Source of the DNA: JAKQIM01 sp964633225
GTDB lineage: Bacteria; Chloroflexota; Anaerolineae; Anaerolineales; UBA4823
DNA length: 53,928 nt
Assembly: GCA_964633225.1 (NCBI GenBank)
Contig: CAZWFQ010000021.1
Location: 1-53,928 of the forward strand
Direction of reading: 5' to 3'
The notes under the pieces are model-generated. The model saw only the letters and a program-made list of their open reading frames with translations. It did no database searches and was not told the origin of the DNA. Of this stretch, positions 34,931 to 43,852 are shown in pieces (the first letter of the stretch is position 1; every line of letters starts with the position of its first letter). The position numbers and the translations under genes are program-made.

Positions 34931-37335
34931 TGGGGTTTGGGTCTGATGACTTGCTGGAGTTTGTTCAATCCGTTGGCCAGCAGCAGGCGACGGCGCAGGC
35001 GCCACCACAGGTGGACGGCCTGGCGGCGGTCGGCGGGGGTGGGCGGGTGCGGGCTGTAGGCGGCCTGGGTGTAGAGGCGGGCCAGGCCGTCGATCTCTGA
35101 CCGGGCCGGAATGAACTGGCTGCGGCGCAACTGTTCGTGACCCAAGGCCGACAGACGCTCTTGCAGGCCGGCGGCATATTCGAAGGGGGTGACGCCGGGC
35201 GGCAGGGATGGGAGCAGGCGGTGGGTGCGGCGGACGAGGCGGCGGTAGATGCGGGCGATGCTGGCGGCAGGCGCCTGGTGCAAGAGGATCCAGCGATCGA
35301 TCTCGACCCCAAAATAGTAGATGACAAAGCACAAAATGGCCGCGCCAACCGCCCAACCGGTTACGTCCCAGCCAGGCTTGGGCAGCCAATCCCTCCAACT
35401 ACCCGAATCACTGGCTTCGGGCAGGCTGGTGGCCTGCTCTGGGCGGGTGGGGCGTTGGATGGCTGCCAGGCTGGAGGTGGGTTCAAATTCGACCCAGCCG
35501 ATATCGGGAAAGTAAATTTCAACCCACGAGTGACTGTCGGCCTCGGTGATGATGTAGTGGGCTTCGTAGGGGTCATAACTGCCGCTGGCATAGCCAATGA
35601 CCAGGCGCGCTGGGAGGCCAGCGGCGCGCGCCAGTACGACCATGGTGGTGGCGAAATAATCACAGTAGCCCTGTTTTAAGTCGAATAAGAAATAATCGGC
35701 CACATCACGATCATTGGGCGGCTGGGGTACGTCGAGGCTGTAGGGGAAGGTGCGCAGGTAGGATTCGATGGCGGCGGCCTGGTCGTAGGCTGAAAGCGGA
35801 CCGTCAGGGCCGGGGGCGGTCAGCTCGGCAGACAGGCGACGGAGGCGCTCAGGCAGAGTCTCAGGCAGCTGCAGGTAGCGTTCTGATACCCATTGGGGCA
35901 GGGGCCCTGAAGCGGCACGCAGGGCCTCGAGGCTGGCTACCGTGTGCAGCGAACTGACCTGGTAGTGCAAGGCCTGTTCGGGGAGGGCGGTGAGCACTGC
36001 GCCGAATGCGTCGGCGCCTTCGGTTATGGGGATGCGCCAGTTGACGCGGTAGGGTTGGTTGGCAGTGACCAGCAGCCCGGTATAGAACAATTGGCTGCCA
36101 ACTGTGCGGTAGAGGGTGACATCCTGGTGAACGAACTGCTGGGCAGAGATATCTGCCGGGAGGTCTTGCAGGGCTGGCTCACCGGCGTCATAAACGTGAG
36201 GTACGGTGCGGGATGTTTCCCAGCCCAGGCCGGTGTAGACATCGTAGGTAACGGCGCGCCAGTAATGGCGTGCCGGCTGGTGGGGCAGCATCTCGATCAT
36301 TTGAACGGGGGGCAGCTCGCCGGTGCTGATGGTCATGACCTGGGTGCGCAGCAGGTCGGGTGCGGCGCCCAGCATGTGTTGGCGGGGCAGCCCGCTGGCC
36401 CCTGCGATGCCCTCGTTGGATGGCTGCAGGCCGAACGATTCGGCAACCTGGACGGTTTGGCTGGAGGGTTGGAAGATTTCGCGTCCCAATTTGACCAGGG
36501 CTTGCCAGGATAGGGATGGGGAAGCCAGGGCGATCATCATCAGGCCCAGGGCAAGCCCGGTGGCAATGAGCACGCTCTCCATCTCGATGTCTTCGGCAAA
36601 GTCGGTGCGCTGCTTGACCCAACGGTGTTCGTGCCGGTCATAGTTCAACACGGCCATCAGGAGCAGCAGGGCCCCAACCAGGAGGGCCAGGGGGGCTGGG
36701 CTGGAGCGGGTGAAGTTGAGGACAACCGCCAGCAAGGCGCCTGAGGGCGCCAGGCCCAGCAGCGGATCGCGGCGGCGAAAGGTGTGCCAGGCAGCCCAGG
36801 CAGCGAGCAAGAGCAAGCATAATGTCCAGGTAAACTCGGCTGCCAGGGGGTCGTAGTTGGCGCGGCGTGTGAAGAGGCCATAAACCCAGGTCCACAAGCG
36901 GCTGAGCAAAGCTCCCAGGCGAGAGAGGAGGTCAACCCATGAGAGTGCCAGGGAAGTGGCATCGGGAGGAATGATCTCTTGCACGCTGCGCAGGGACTGG
37001 AGCCAGGATTGAAGCCAGGTCCACAGGCTGCCGATGAAACTGAGTAAGCCGCGCCCCAGGCCCACCAGGGGGGTGCCGAGCTGGCCGAAGTAGATCAGCA
37101 CCCCCAGGCAGCAGATGATGGCAATGATGAGTGCAGACCAGGGGCCAGGGCAGCCTGAGCGGGCCAAAGCCAGGCCCAGCAGCGCGCCAAGGCCCAAAAC
37201 CCACAAGAGCCATTTGATTTCGGCCCCAACGGAGGCTTCTGACAAGCCCCAGGCCAGGCTGCCGAGGGCGGTGAACAAGATAGCCAGGGATACCAATGCC
37301 CGCCGGCTGCCTTTATGCAAGAGGAGCGCTTTCAC
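34927..37335 (-). CDS. Transglutaminase-like membrane protein (TgpA/DUF3488-DUF4129 type)
   Basis: About 802 residues from GTG 37335, which overlaps the DUF58 stop by GTGA and has GGAGGAG just upstream. The longer frame from 37404 would overlap DUF58 by 73 bases. Several N-terminal membrane helices precede a large outside region. The transglutaminase core has GYCDYFATTMVVLARAAGLPAR with Cys558, DSHSWVEIYF with His602 and GWVEFEPT, where Glu stands at the usual Asp-region position. A further membrane helix and a C-terminal DUF4129-like cytosolic domain follow. Such proteins sit with DUF58 and MoxR ATPase genes, but no MoxR gene is present here. Confidence 0.88.
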   Translation of the reverse strand: MKALLLHKGSRRALVSLAILFTALGSLAWGLSEASVGAEIKWLLWVLGLGALLGLALARSGCPGPWSALIIAIICCLGVLIYFGQLGTPLVGLGRGLLSFIGSLWTWLQSWLQSLRSVQEIIPPDATSLALSWVDLLSRLGALLSRLWTWVYGLFTRRANYDPLAAEFTWTLCLLLLAAWAAWHTFRRRDPLLGLAPSGALLAVVLNFTRSSPAPLALLVGALLLLMAVLNYDRHEHRWVKQRTDFAEDIEMESVLIATGLALGLMMIALASPSLSWQALVKLGREIFQPSSQTVQVAESFGLQPSNEGIAGASGLPRQHMLGAAPDLLRTQVMTISTGELPPVQMIEMLPHQPARHYWRAVTYDVYTGLGWETSRTVPHVYDAGEPALQDLPADISAQQFVHQDVTLYRTVGSQLFYTGLLVTANQPYRVNWRIPITEGADAFGAVLTALPEQALHYQVSSLHTVASLEALRAASGPLPQWVSERYLQLPETLPERLRRLSAELTAPGPDGPLSAYDQAAAIESYLRTFPYSLDVPQPPNDRDVADYFLFDLKQGYCDYFATTMVVLARAAGLPARLVIGYASGSYDPYEAHYIITEADSHSWVEIYFPDIGWVEFEPTSSLAAIQRPTRPEQATSLPEASDSGSWRDWLPKPGWDVTGWAVGAAILCFVIYYFGVEIDRWILLHQAPAASIARIYRRLVRRTHRLLPSLPPGVTPFEYAAGLQERLSALGHEQLRRSQFIPARSEIDGLARLYTQAAYSPHPPTPADRRQAVHLWWRLRRRLLLANGLNKLQQVIRPKPQ

Positions 37336-38627
37336 ATGCTCCTCCAAGACATGTCGCCGGGTTTGCGGACCAATATGGCGCGTCCCAGGGGGGAGACGTG
37401 CCATTCCCAGGCGCCGGCTTTGCCGGGGCGGGCCTCGGGGCGGTCGAGCAGGGCGCGTGGGATGACGTAGTGCGAGATGCCGAGGCCGGTGAGGGTGGCT
37501 TGCGTGGCCTGGGGGCCGGCAGTGCGGCTGGATGGGTCAAACGTGGGGGCATCAAAGAGCATGACGGTGGGGGTGACGCCGCGCCACATGATGGGCAGCA
37601 GGGCCTCGAGCCAATCGGGGCTCGTGGAGGGGGTGATGAGGATGATGGAGGTGTGAGAACGGATGTCTTGCTCCATACGCTGGAGCAGTTGGCCCAAGGG
37701 GCGCGGGCCGGGCTCTGCCAGGGCCAGGGCGCGCAAGATGGCCCAGCGCTGCTGTTCGTTTTGTTGGGGCGGCAGCCAAACCATCTCGCTGCCGTTGACG
37801 ATCAGCCCCACGTCGCGGCGCAGGCGCAAGCCCCGGTCAGCGAGCGAGGCAGCCAGGATGATGCCGTGTTCGGTGGTCGAATCCCAGCCTTCTCCGGCCT
37901 GGGCGGAGGTATCCAGATCCAGCACGATGCGCCAATCGCCGGCGGGGGTGCCGTCGAAGATGCGCACGAAAGGCTTGCCGCGGCGGGCGGTGGTGGGCCA
38001 GTGGACCCAACGCAGGCTGTCGCCGGGGGCGTACTCGCGTACGCCGCTGGAGCTGACTGTGCGCTCAGGGGCGTTGGGGAGCGGGCGGCCCTCGCCGCTG
38101 CGCCCGCCGGGGGCCACTTCAATGGCAGGCAGGGGCACGATGGGCGGCATGACCATCAGGGTGCGGCTGGAGGGGTCTTGCAGTTCAAGGGAGTAGATCC
38201 CAAAGGGGTCGCTGCTGCGCAGGCTGGTGGGGCCCAGCGTGAACAGGCCGCGCCGCGAGCAGATGCCCTGAGTGTGCCATTGGGTGTTCTGGTTGCTGCC
38301 TACACCGGTGACCCAGTTGGCCTGGTGATCGGGGAGGGTGGAATGGTCGATCAGCTCGACCCAGATGGCTGGCGCCCAGCCGGAATTTTCGATGGTGAAG
38401 CGTTCTTCTAATTGATCGCCAACCTGCGCCCAGCCAAAACGCATCTCACGCTGCACGCGGAGATGTTTGGAGAGGGAGACGGCCCACAAGTAGCTTAACA
38501 GCCAGGCCCCGCCTAAGCCGACCAGCAAGATCATCCAACCCCGGTAGGGGTCGATGATCTGCATGAGCAAGGCCAGGCCGGTGAGGATTGGTAAGGGGTA
38601 GGCGTTGAGGCGAAGGCGGGCCTTCAT
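37332..38627 (-). CDS. DUF58 domain protein
   Basis: A 431-residue protein with two N-terminal membrane helices (about 12-50), a beta-sandwich region and the DUF58 motif ERTVSSSGVREYAPGDSLRWVHW with PTTARRGKPFVRIFD (about 215-245). A von Willebrand A-like domain follows (WRIVLDLDTSA). DUF58 proteins usually act with a MoxR-type AAA ATPase and a transglutaminase-like protein in an envelope-related function that is not well defined. It is translationally coupled to the transglutaminase gene. Confidence 0.88.
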   Translation of the reverse strand: MKARLRLNAYPLPILTGLALLMQIIDPYRGWMILLVGLGGAWLLSYLWAVSLSKHLRVQREMRFGWAQVGDQLEERFTIENSGWAPAIWVELIDHSTLPDHQANWVTGVGSNQNTQWHTQGICSRRGLFTLGPTSLRSSDPFGIYSLELQDPSSRTLMVMPPIVPLPAIEVAPGGRSGEGRPLPNAPERTVSSSGVREYAPGDSLRWVHWPTTARRGKPFVRIFDGTPAGDWRIVLDLDTSAQAGEGWDSTTEHGIILAASLADRGLRLRRDVGLIVNGSEMVWLPPQQNEQQRWAILRALALAEPGPRPLGQLLQRMEQDIRSHTSIILITPSTSPDWLEALLPIMWRGVTPTVMLFDAPTFDPSSRTAGPQATQATLTGLGISHYVIPRALLDRPEARPGKAGAWEWHVSPLGRAILVRKPGDMSWRSM

Positions 38628-38652
38628 AAAGACGGCAATCGAAGCAACAGGT

Positions 38653-39867
38653 TTATGCTTTCCGAGCAGCCTCGAGGGCGGCTTGCATTTGCTCGAGGTG
38701 GATATCGTCGTGATAGGGGAGCTGCAGCACCTGGGTACCCAGGCGCCAGTAGGTGCTCTTGCGGGCTGTGAAGTCGGCTGGCAGACGTTCTAGCAGGGTG
38801 CGCGTCTCAATTCGCAGGCGCTTGAGCTCGCCAACTAAATCGTCCAGGGCAGGATAGGCGACGACGGTGGCTTCGATCCAGGCTTGCAGGTTCCCGCCCC
38901 AATCGTCATAATGCGATTCGTAGCCGCCAATCATATCGCTCAACAGGTGCTGCCAGACGCGCTCGCCCTGGATCAGATGAGCGAGCACTTCTTTGATGCT
39001 CCATTCGCCAGGGGCAGGCTTGAAGGAAGCTTGGTCCTCGCTGACCCCGGCCAAGAACTGGTCCAGCCTGTCTCGGGTGGCGATGCAGCGCTGCTCGAAT
39101 TCGGCAGCCAGCAAGGCGGGGGTGGGGGGCACCTCGGGCACGGGGCGCGGCGAGAAAACCATGTGGGTGGTTCTCTTTTCTGCGCCGCGGTAGAAAACCA
39201 GCTCGACGGAGCTTCCGGCCTGGTGGCGTGCCACAACACCAGACAGGCTGGCATAGTCGGTGATGGGGTCGCCATCCAACCCGACGATGAGATCATCTTT
39301 TTGCAGGCCCGCGGCATGTGCGCCGAGGCCTTCGACGACATTGTCCAGGCGGACGCCCTGGCTGACCGGGATGCCCAGGCGAGAAGCGATCTCGGCATTG
39401 AAATCACTCAGGTTGACCCCCAGCATGGGCCGGCGTACCACGCGCAAATCGGGGCCATGTTCAAGCACATGGACCAGGTTTGCGAGACTGCTCAGCCAGC
39501 CTTTTTCATACTCGGCTGCGATCTGATCCCAGGCGGCGGCGCGTCCCAGGCCGCGGTGCCCCAGGCGCAGGCGGGTGCCTTTTTTGACGGGGCGGATGTT
39601 GACGGTGACCTGGGTGGCCCTGGGCTCGGCGCGACCCTGCCAGGTGAAGGTAAGCAGGCGATCTGGCTCTACCTGGAGGAATTGGCCGGTGGTGTAGTAC
39701 GCCCCCGACCATTTGATGTAGATGCGGCCGCCAGGGTGCGGCTCGAGGGTTGCCATATCGCATAGCCACTCGCACATGGCAGAGGCGTTGGTAAAGGCGC
39801 GGAAAACTTGCGCCGGTGGGGCAGCAATGAATTGGTTAAAGATCAACTTGGGGCGTGACCTGGACAT
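38653..39867 (-). CDS. SRPBCC-PDZ-DinB three-domain protein
   Basis: A 404-residue protein without signal peptide; GGAGG precedes the ATG. Residues about 5-135 resemble AHSA1/SRPBCC proteins (FIAAPPAQVFRAFTNASAMCEWL, then LEPHPGGRIYIKW). Residues about 145-235 form a PDZ domain (MLGVNLSDF, then GVRLDNVVEGLGAHAAGLQKDDLIVGLDG). Residues about 250-404 form a DinB four-helix bundle (RDRLDQFLAGVSEDQ, then EWSIKEVLAHLIQGE and a final LPYHDDIHLEQM with two metal-type His). SRPBCC binds hydrophobic ligands, PDZ binds peptide ends and DinB-like folds often bind a metal. The combined role is unknown. Confidence 0.78.
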   Translation of the reverse strand: MSRSRPKLIFNQFIAAPPAQVFRAFTNASAMCEWLCDMATLEPHPGGRIYIKWSGAYYTTGQFLQVEPDRLLTFTWQGRAEPRATQVTVNIRPVKKGTRLRLGHRGLGRAAAWDQIAAEYEKGWLSSLANLVHVLEHGPDLRVVRRPMLGVNLSDFNAEIASRLGIPVSQGVRLDNVVEGLGAHAAGLQKDDLIVGLDGDPITDYASLSGVVARHQAGSSVELVFYRGAEKRTTHMVFSPRPVPEVPPTPALLAAEFEQRCIATRDRLDQFLAGVSEDQASFKPAPGEWSIKEVLAHLIQGERVWQHLLSDMIGGYESHYDDWGGNLQAWIEATVVAYPALDDLVGELKRLRIETRTLLERLPADFTARKSTYWRLGTQVLQLPYHDDIHLEQMQAALEAARKA

Positions 39868-39903
39868 GGTAACCTCCGAAAAAGGTGGGTGGATTTAACG
39901 TTT

Positions 39904-41958
39904 TCAATATGCGAGCAGGGTTTGTATTTTTTCTTGGATGCGGGCGGTGGTGGGTAAGACGGCATCCATCATGGGGATATTGTAGGGGATGGGGACATCT
40001 GGCGTGGCCAGGCGGACGATGGGGGCATCCAGGTGGCTGAAGGCTTGCTCGGTGATGACGGCGCTGATCTCGGCGCCGAAACCTGAGGTGAGGGTATCTT
40101 CGTGCACGATGAGGGCTTTGCCGGTGCGGTGGACACTTTCTAGCACGGCATCTTGGTCCCAGGGGACGATGGTACGCAGGTCGAACAGATCGATTTGGGC
40201 CGGGAAATTCTGGGCGGCTTCGAGGCAGCGGCTGACCATGGCGCCCCAGGTGATGAGGGTGAGGGAGCGGCCTTCTAGGATTTGAGAAGCCCTGCCAAAG
40301 GGCAGGCAGTATTCATCGCCGGGGTAGGGGCGACGGCCTTCGGGGGTGTCGAGGAGGGCGCGATGCTCGAAGAAGAAGGTGGGGTCGTCGCTGCGCAAGG
40401 CAGTGCGCAGCAGGCCGGCGGCGTCTTCGGCGTTGCTGGGGAAGGCAATGCGCCAGCCCAGGGTATGCGCATAGACAGCCTCGGCGCTAAAGCTGTGCCA
40501 GGGGTCACCGGTTTTCTTGCTGAACCCAATCGGGATGCGCACGATGACGGGCGCAGCGAAGCGGTTGGCGGTGCGCCAGCGGATGAAACCCAGGTCATTG
40601 ATCTGCTCGTGGGCGGGATCGGCGTATTTGCGAAACTGGATCTCGGGGACGGGCAGCAGCCCGGCGAAGGCCATGCCGATGGAACGCCCGATGATGCCGT
40701 CTTCATTCAGGGATGTGTCGAAGACACGCTCGGGGCCAAAATGATGCTGCATGGCCTGCGTGGCACCGTGTACGCCGCCCTTGAGGCCAACATCTTCGCC
40801 GAAGACCAGCAGGCGAGGGTTGTGGGTCATTTCAACTTCTAAGGTGCGGCGGACGGCATCGATCAGGTTGATGCGCGAGCCGCTGGGCTGGGGAATATCT
40901 GATCCAAGGGGCAGGTTGACGCCTTCGGGGCGCAAGCCGCCTTGTTGGGCCGCTACGCCCTCGAAGAAGCGGTGGGGCAGGGCACTGGCTGGATCGGGTT
41001 GGGGGATGTTCTCGGCAGCATGGAGGGTTTCAGCCAATTCTTGTATTACTTCTTGTTCCAGGGCCTGCCATTGGGCAGATGTCAGGATCTTCTCGGCTTG
41101 TAAGTAATCCATCAAATGCACCAGGGGATCGCGGGCGGCCTCTTCGGCGCGCAGTTGAGGGCTTTTGTAGGCCTGGTTATCTATATAGGTATGCCCCAAC
41201 AGGCGCGGCACGCTCAGGCGCAGCAGGCAAGGGCCGGCGCCGCTGCGCACGTAGTCAACCGCGCTCGAGATGGCTTGCCAGGCCTGGTCGGGCTGGCTGC
41301 CGTTGCCATCTCGGATACACAGGCTGCCGTAACAAGTCAGGTTTTGGGCAACGTTGCCTTCTGGGACCTGAAAAGCAGAAGGGACCGAGATGCCGAAGCT
41401 GTTATCTTCGATGAAGAACAGGTAAGGCAGTTTGAGGGTGGTGACGATATTCAGGGCGGCCCAAAACCCATTGGCCGCCACGCTGCCATCGCCGCCCAGG
41501 GCCACGGCGATAGCGTTGTGCCAATCGGCCTGGCCGAGCACGCTGGAGCGGTATTGGATGGCCTGGGCCCAGCCCACGGCAGGGGTGTATTGGGCGCCGA
41601 CATCGCCAGATGTGGGGAAAATGGTGATGCCGCCGCGACTGGGGAGGTTGAACATGACGCCTACGTCGCGACCTAAGGAAGGTCCGGCGGCGCGGGCCAT
41701 GCCGGCTGCCAGGGCTTCGACGGGCGAAAATCCGCTGGCTAAGACAAAAGGCCGGGAGCGGTAATAGACGGTGGCGGCGTCATGCGGGTGATCGAGGGCC
41801 TGTGCCAGCAGCACCTGGGCCAGCTCGTGCCCATGGGCTGAAAACTGGTATTTGATTTTGCCCTGCGGGACAAGGGTTTCGATTTCCAGGTTGTCCATGT
41901 GGCGCGAAAGGAGCAGTTGGCGGGCAACCTGGATCCAATTGGGGTTTGAGGGGGTCAC
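39904..41958 (-). CDS. 2-oxoacid dehydrogenase E1, fused alpha and beta subunits
   Basis: A 684-residue protein. The N-terminal half (about 1-330) is the thiamine-diphosphate-binding alpha part, with the motif GDGSVAANGFWAAL ending in FIEDNSFGIS. The C-terminal half (about 360-684) is the beta part, with LLVFGEDVGLKGGVHGAT, EIQFRKYADPAHEQI and a transketolase C-terminal domain (LIVHEDTLTSGFGAEISA). It decarboxylates pyruvate or a branched-chain 2-oxoacid and acylates a lipoyl E2. E2 and E3 are not here. The LipM-type gene in the window is consistent with lipoate use. The start is GTG 41958, 5 bases after the HD-protein stop. Confidence 0.9.
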   Translation of the reverse strand: MTPSNPNWIQVARQLLLSRHMDNLEIETLVPQGKIKYQFSAHGHELAQVLLAQALDHPHDAATVYYRSRPFVLASGFSPVEALAAGMARAAGPSLGRDVGVMFNLPSRGGITIFPTSGDVGAQYTPAVGWAQAIQYRSSVLGQADWHNAIAVALGGDGSVAANGFWAALNIVTTLKLPYLFFIEDNSFGISVPSAFQVPEGNVAQNLTCYGSLCIRDGNGSQPDQAWQAISSAVDYVRSGAGPCLLRLSVPRLLGHTYIDNQAYKSPQLRAEEAARDPLVHLMDYLQAEKILTSAQWQALEQEVIQELAETLHAAENIPQPDPASALPHRFFEGVAAQQGGLRPEGVNLPLGSDIPQPSGSRINLIDAVRRTLEVEMTHNPRLLVFGEDVGLKGGVHGATQAMQHHFGPERVFDTSLNEDGIIGRSIGMAFAGLLPVPEIQFRKYADPAHEQINDLGFIRWRTANRFAAPVIVRIPIGFSKKTGDPWHSFSAEAVYAHTLGWRIAFPSNAEDAAGLLRTALRSDDPTFFFEHRALLDTPEGRRPYPGDEYCLPFGRASQILEGRSLTLITWGAMVSRCLEAAQNFPAQIDLFDLRTIVPWDQDAVLESVHRTGKALIVHEDTLTSGFGAEISAVITEQAFSHLDAPIVRLATPDVPIPYNIPMMDAVLPTTARIQEKIQTLLAY

Positions 41959-41963
41959 TGGGT

Positions 41964-42860
41964 TTATTCCTGAGGATCAAGTGGGCTGGGATAGATTACC
42001 GATAATTTTAAGATGCGATTGGCCGCCGGGCGGAAGGGGGTTTGGTAATTCTGCAGGGCGGCCGAGTCGAGCATTCCTAACTGGTGGGGGTATTCTCGAT
42101 AGATGTACTGGAGCAGGTCTTGCAAGATGCCGAGCAGGGTGTTATGGATTTTGGGGTAGGTTTCTAGGGTGGTAAAGGCGGGCTGGTGGAAGAGGTAACA
42201 ATCGGTTTCGGTGACGTACTTGGCAATCACGTGCATGCGTGGGGTGCGGGGGATGGGGGTGATGCCGTACCACTGGTGGTGTAAAGATTTGAGGCCGGCA
42301 GTATTGCAGATGAGGTCAGCGGCTTTGATGGTGCGGGCGGCAGGCGAGGCAGCGGCAAGGCCGCCATAATAGGCCATGGCGGCCTCTTTGCCAGTTCCGG
42401 GCCGGATGAGGGCTTTGAGGCAAGCCAGGATCTCGTCATCCAGGTTTGCGGGGTGATGATTGCCAGAAAGAGGGCGAACGATGGATAAGTAGGCCCGCAG
42501 CTCACTTTCGGTGATGAGCAGGTCTTCAAGCATATCGTGCCAGAGGGCACAGATGATGAGAAATGGATCGGTGACGGATAGGACGTTAGCCAGGCACCAG
42601 GCGACATCGACAAGGTGGTAAAGGTAGGGGAAGGCCCCGGCGGCGTGTTGGTAGGTGACCCCTGCATGGCGCTCAGCCGCGAGGAGAAGGGCATACCCAA
42701 CCAATGGCTCGCCAGAGAACTGCACCAGGAGGTCATAGGCGTTTTCTGAGAGCGGCCTGAGGTTCAAATCAAAGGCGATCTTGCGCAGAACCTCGGCTCC
42801 GGCCGGGCAGGCTGGGGCATATGTTTGGATCAAGTCGGGGATTTGCAACGGCTTGAGCAT
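41964..42860 (-). CDS. HD-domain protein, RelA/SpoT-hydrolase-like
   Basis: A 298-residue protein. YLYHLVDVAWCLANV, ALWHDMLEDLLIT and TIKAADLICNTAGLK align in order with the metal-binding His, His-Asp, Glu-Asp and Lys-x-Ala-Asp-x-x-x-Asn elements of the (p)ppGpp hydrolase type of HD domain (as in SpoT and Mesh1). No synthetase, TGS or ACT domain is present. The first His is followed by Leu-Val instead of the typical Pro. It might cleave a nucleotide alarmone or a different phosphate ester. It heads a minus-strand operon with the E1 gene and has TATAAT 5 bases from the ATG. Confidence 0.6.
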   Translation of the reverse strand: MLKPLQIPDLIQTYAPACPAGAEVLRKIAFDLNLRPLSENAYDLLVQFSGEPLVGYALLLAAERHAGVTYQHAAGAFPYLYHLVDVAWCLANVLSVTDPFLIICALWHDMLEDLLITESELRAYLSIVRPLSGNHHPANLDDEILACLKALIRPGTGKEAAMAYYGGLAAASPAARTIKAADLICNTAGLKSLHHQWYGITPIPRTPRMHVIAKYVTETDCYLFHQPAFTTLETYPKIHNTLLGILQDLLQYIYREYPHQLGMLDSAALQNYQTPFRPAANRILKLSVIYPSPLDPQE

Positions 42861-42865
42861 ATCCT

Positions 42866-42871
42866 ATTATA
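42866..42871 (-). promoter_or_regulatory. -10 box of the HD-protein operon
   Basis: Read on the minus strand, TATAAT ends 5 bases before the ATG at 42860. This is another leaderless arrangement. Confidence 0.5.
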
Positions 42872-42960
42872 ATCACAATTTCTGAAATCGTATCCTCTAG
42901 CAATGGACTGTAATTCCTCGCCAGGTTCAAATTGATATCATTCAGGTCGCAGAAGTATCA

Positions 42961-42966
42961 TATAAT
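42961..42966 (+). promoter_or_regulatory. -10 box of the phosphatase gene
   Basis: TATAAT ends 6 bases before the ATG at 42973, and no Shine-Dalgarno sequence lies between them. Confidence 0.5.
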
Positions 42967-42972
42967 AAGAGC

Positions 42973-43509
42973 ATGAAATCATCTGATCTTTTGGCACGCG
43001 AAGCTTATTGGGTGCTGTCGAAGCGTTTGCTGGCAGGTAAATATCCGGGTACGAAGGATGAAGGAGAGACACGCCAGCGCCTGGGGTGGCTGCTGGATCA
43101 GGGGATCACGTTTTTTGTGGACTTGACTGAGGAAGGCGAAGGGGGCAAGGATCCGTATGAGTTCATCTTGATGGAAGAGGCTTTGGCACGCGGGGTGACG
43201 GCCATCCGGCATCATAAGCCGATCCGAGATTTTGGTGTGCCCACCGATGAAGAGATGGTGCAAACCCTGGATGCGCTGGATGTGGCGCTGGCCGCGGGCC
43301 ACCGGGTGTATGTGCATTGTGCCGGCGGGATTGGCCGCACGGGGATGGTGGTGGGCTGTTACCTGGTGCGGAATGGGATTGGATTATCGGGCCAACATGC
43401 GTTGGATCACCTGGCGCGGCTGCGCAAAGATACGGTTGATGCGTGGCAAGAGTCGCCTGAAACGCCGGCGCAGCGGAAAATGGTGTTGGGCTGGTCGCTG
43501 CACAAATAA
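42973..43509 (+). CDS. Dual-specificity/tyrosine-type protein phosphatase
   Basis: A 178-residue cysteine phosphatase. The P-loop VHCAGGIGRTG gives nucleophile Cys116 and Arg122. Asp50 in FVDLTEEGEG is a candidate general acid. The length and the single domain match small bacterial DUSP-like enzymes that dephosphorylate proteins or other phosphate esters. No signal peptide is present. It is a single gene with a leaderless-looking start and a bidirectional terminator directly after it. Confidence 0.88.
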   Translation: MKSSDLLAREAYWVLSKRLLAGKYPGTKDEGETRQRLGWLLDQGITFFVDLTEEGEGGKDPYEFILMEEALARGVTAIRHHKPIRDFGVPTDEEMVQTLDALDVALAAGHRVYVHCAGGIGRTGMVVGCYLVRNGIGLSGQHALDHLARLRKDTVDAWQESPETPAQRKMVLGWSLHK

Positions 43510-43545
43510 ACAAAAAGGCGGTGCGTAAGCACCGCCTTTTTGTTT
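43508..43545. terminator. Bidirectional terminator
   Basis: AAACAAAAAGGCGGTGC pairs perfectly with its 17-base complement around a GTAA tetraloop, and is A-rich on one side and T-rich on the other. It serves the phosphatase gene and the convergent PspC gene. Confidence 0.9.
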
Positions 43546-43555
43546 ATTTGTGGTT

Positions 43556-43747
43556 TTATTCAGAGGGGATGACGATCCAGGCCAGCAGGTAGAGCAGGAG
43601 GCCCGGTACGCCGCCAGGGATGAGGGCGATCAGGAAGGCCAAGCGGAACCAGAAGGCGCTGATGCCAAGAAATTCTGCCATGCCGCCGCATACCCCGGCA
43701 AAGATGCGGTTGCGCTTCGATCGGCGCAAGGATTTTGTGATGCTCAT
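43556..43747 (-). CDS. PspC domain membrane protein
   Basis: About 63 residues from ATG 43747, which has AGGAGGT 6 bases upstream. The longer frame to 43777 is not needed. The sequence SKRNRIFAGVCGGMAEFLGI is the PspC signature, followed by FWFRLAFLIALIPGG and a hydrophobic segment. PspC-type proteins belong to envelope-stress (phage shock) systems. No pspA gene is present in the window. Confidence 0.9.
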   Translation of the reverse strand: MSITKSLRRSKRNRIFAGVCGGMAEFLGISAFWFRLAFLIALIPGGVPGLLLYLLAWIVIPSE

Positions 43748-43852
43748 AGGGTTACCTCCTCGTAGGGTTCGTACCAACTTGCTTTCACTACATTCTACGC
43801 ACCACGGGGGGGAAAGTTTCGTTGCAAGAGGATTGCTGATTGGGGGTTGGAC

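Noticed and set aside
34748..35398. A 216-residue minus-strand frame covering the kinase remnant
   Set aside because: Everything before 34930 is an out-of-frame reading of the transglutaminase gene. Only the last 60 residues look like protein-family sequence, and they start at a coupled ATG.
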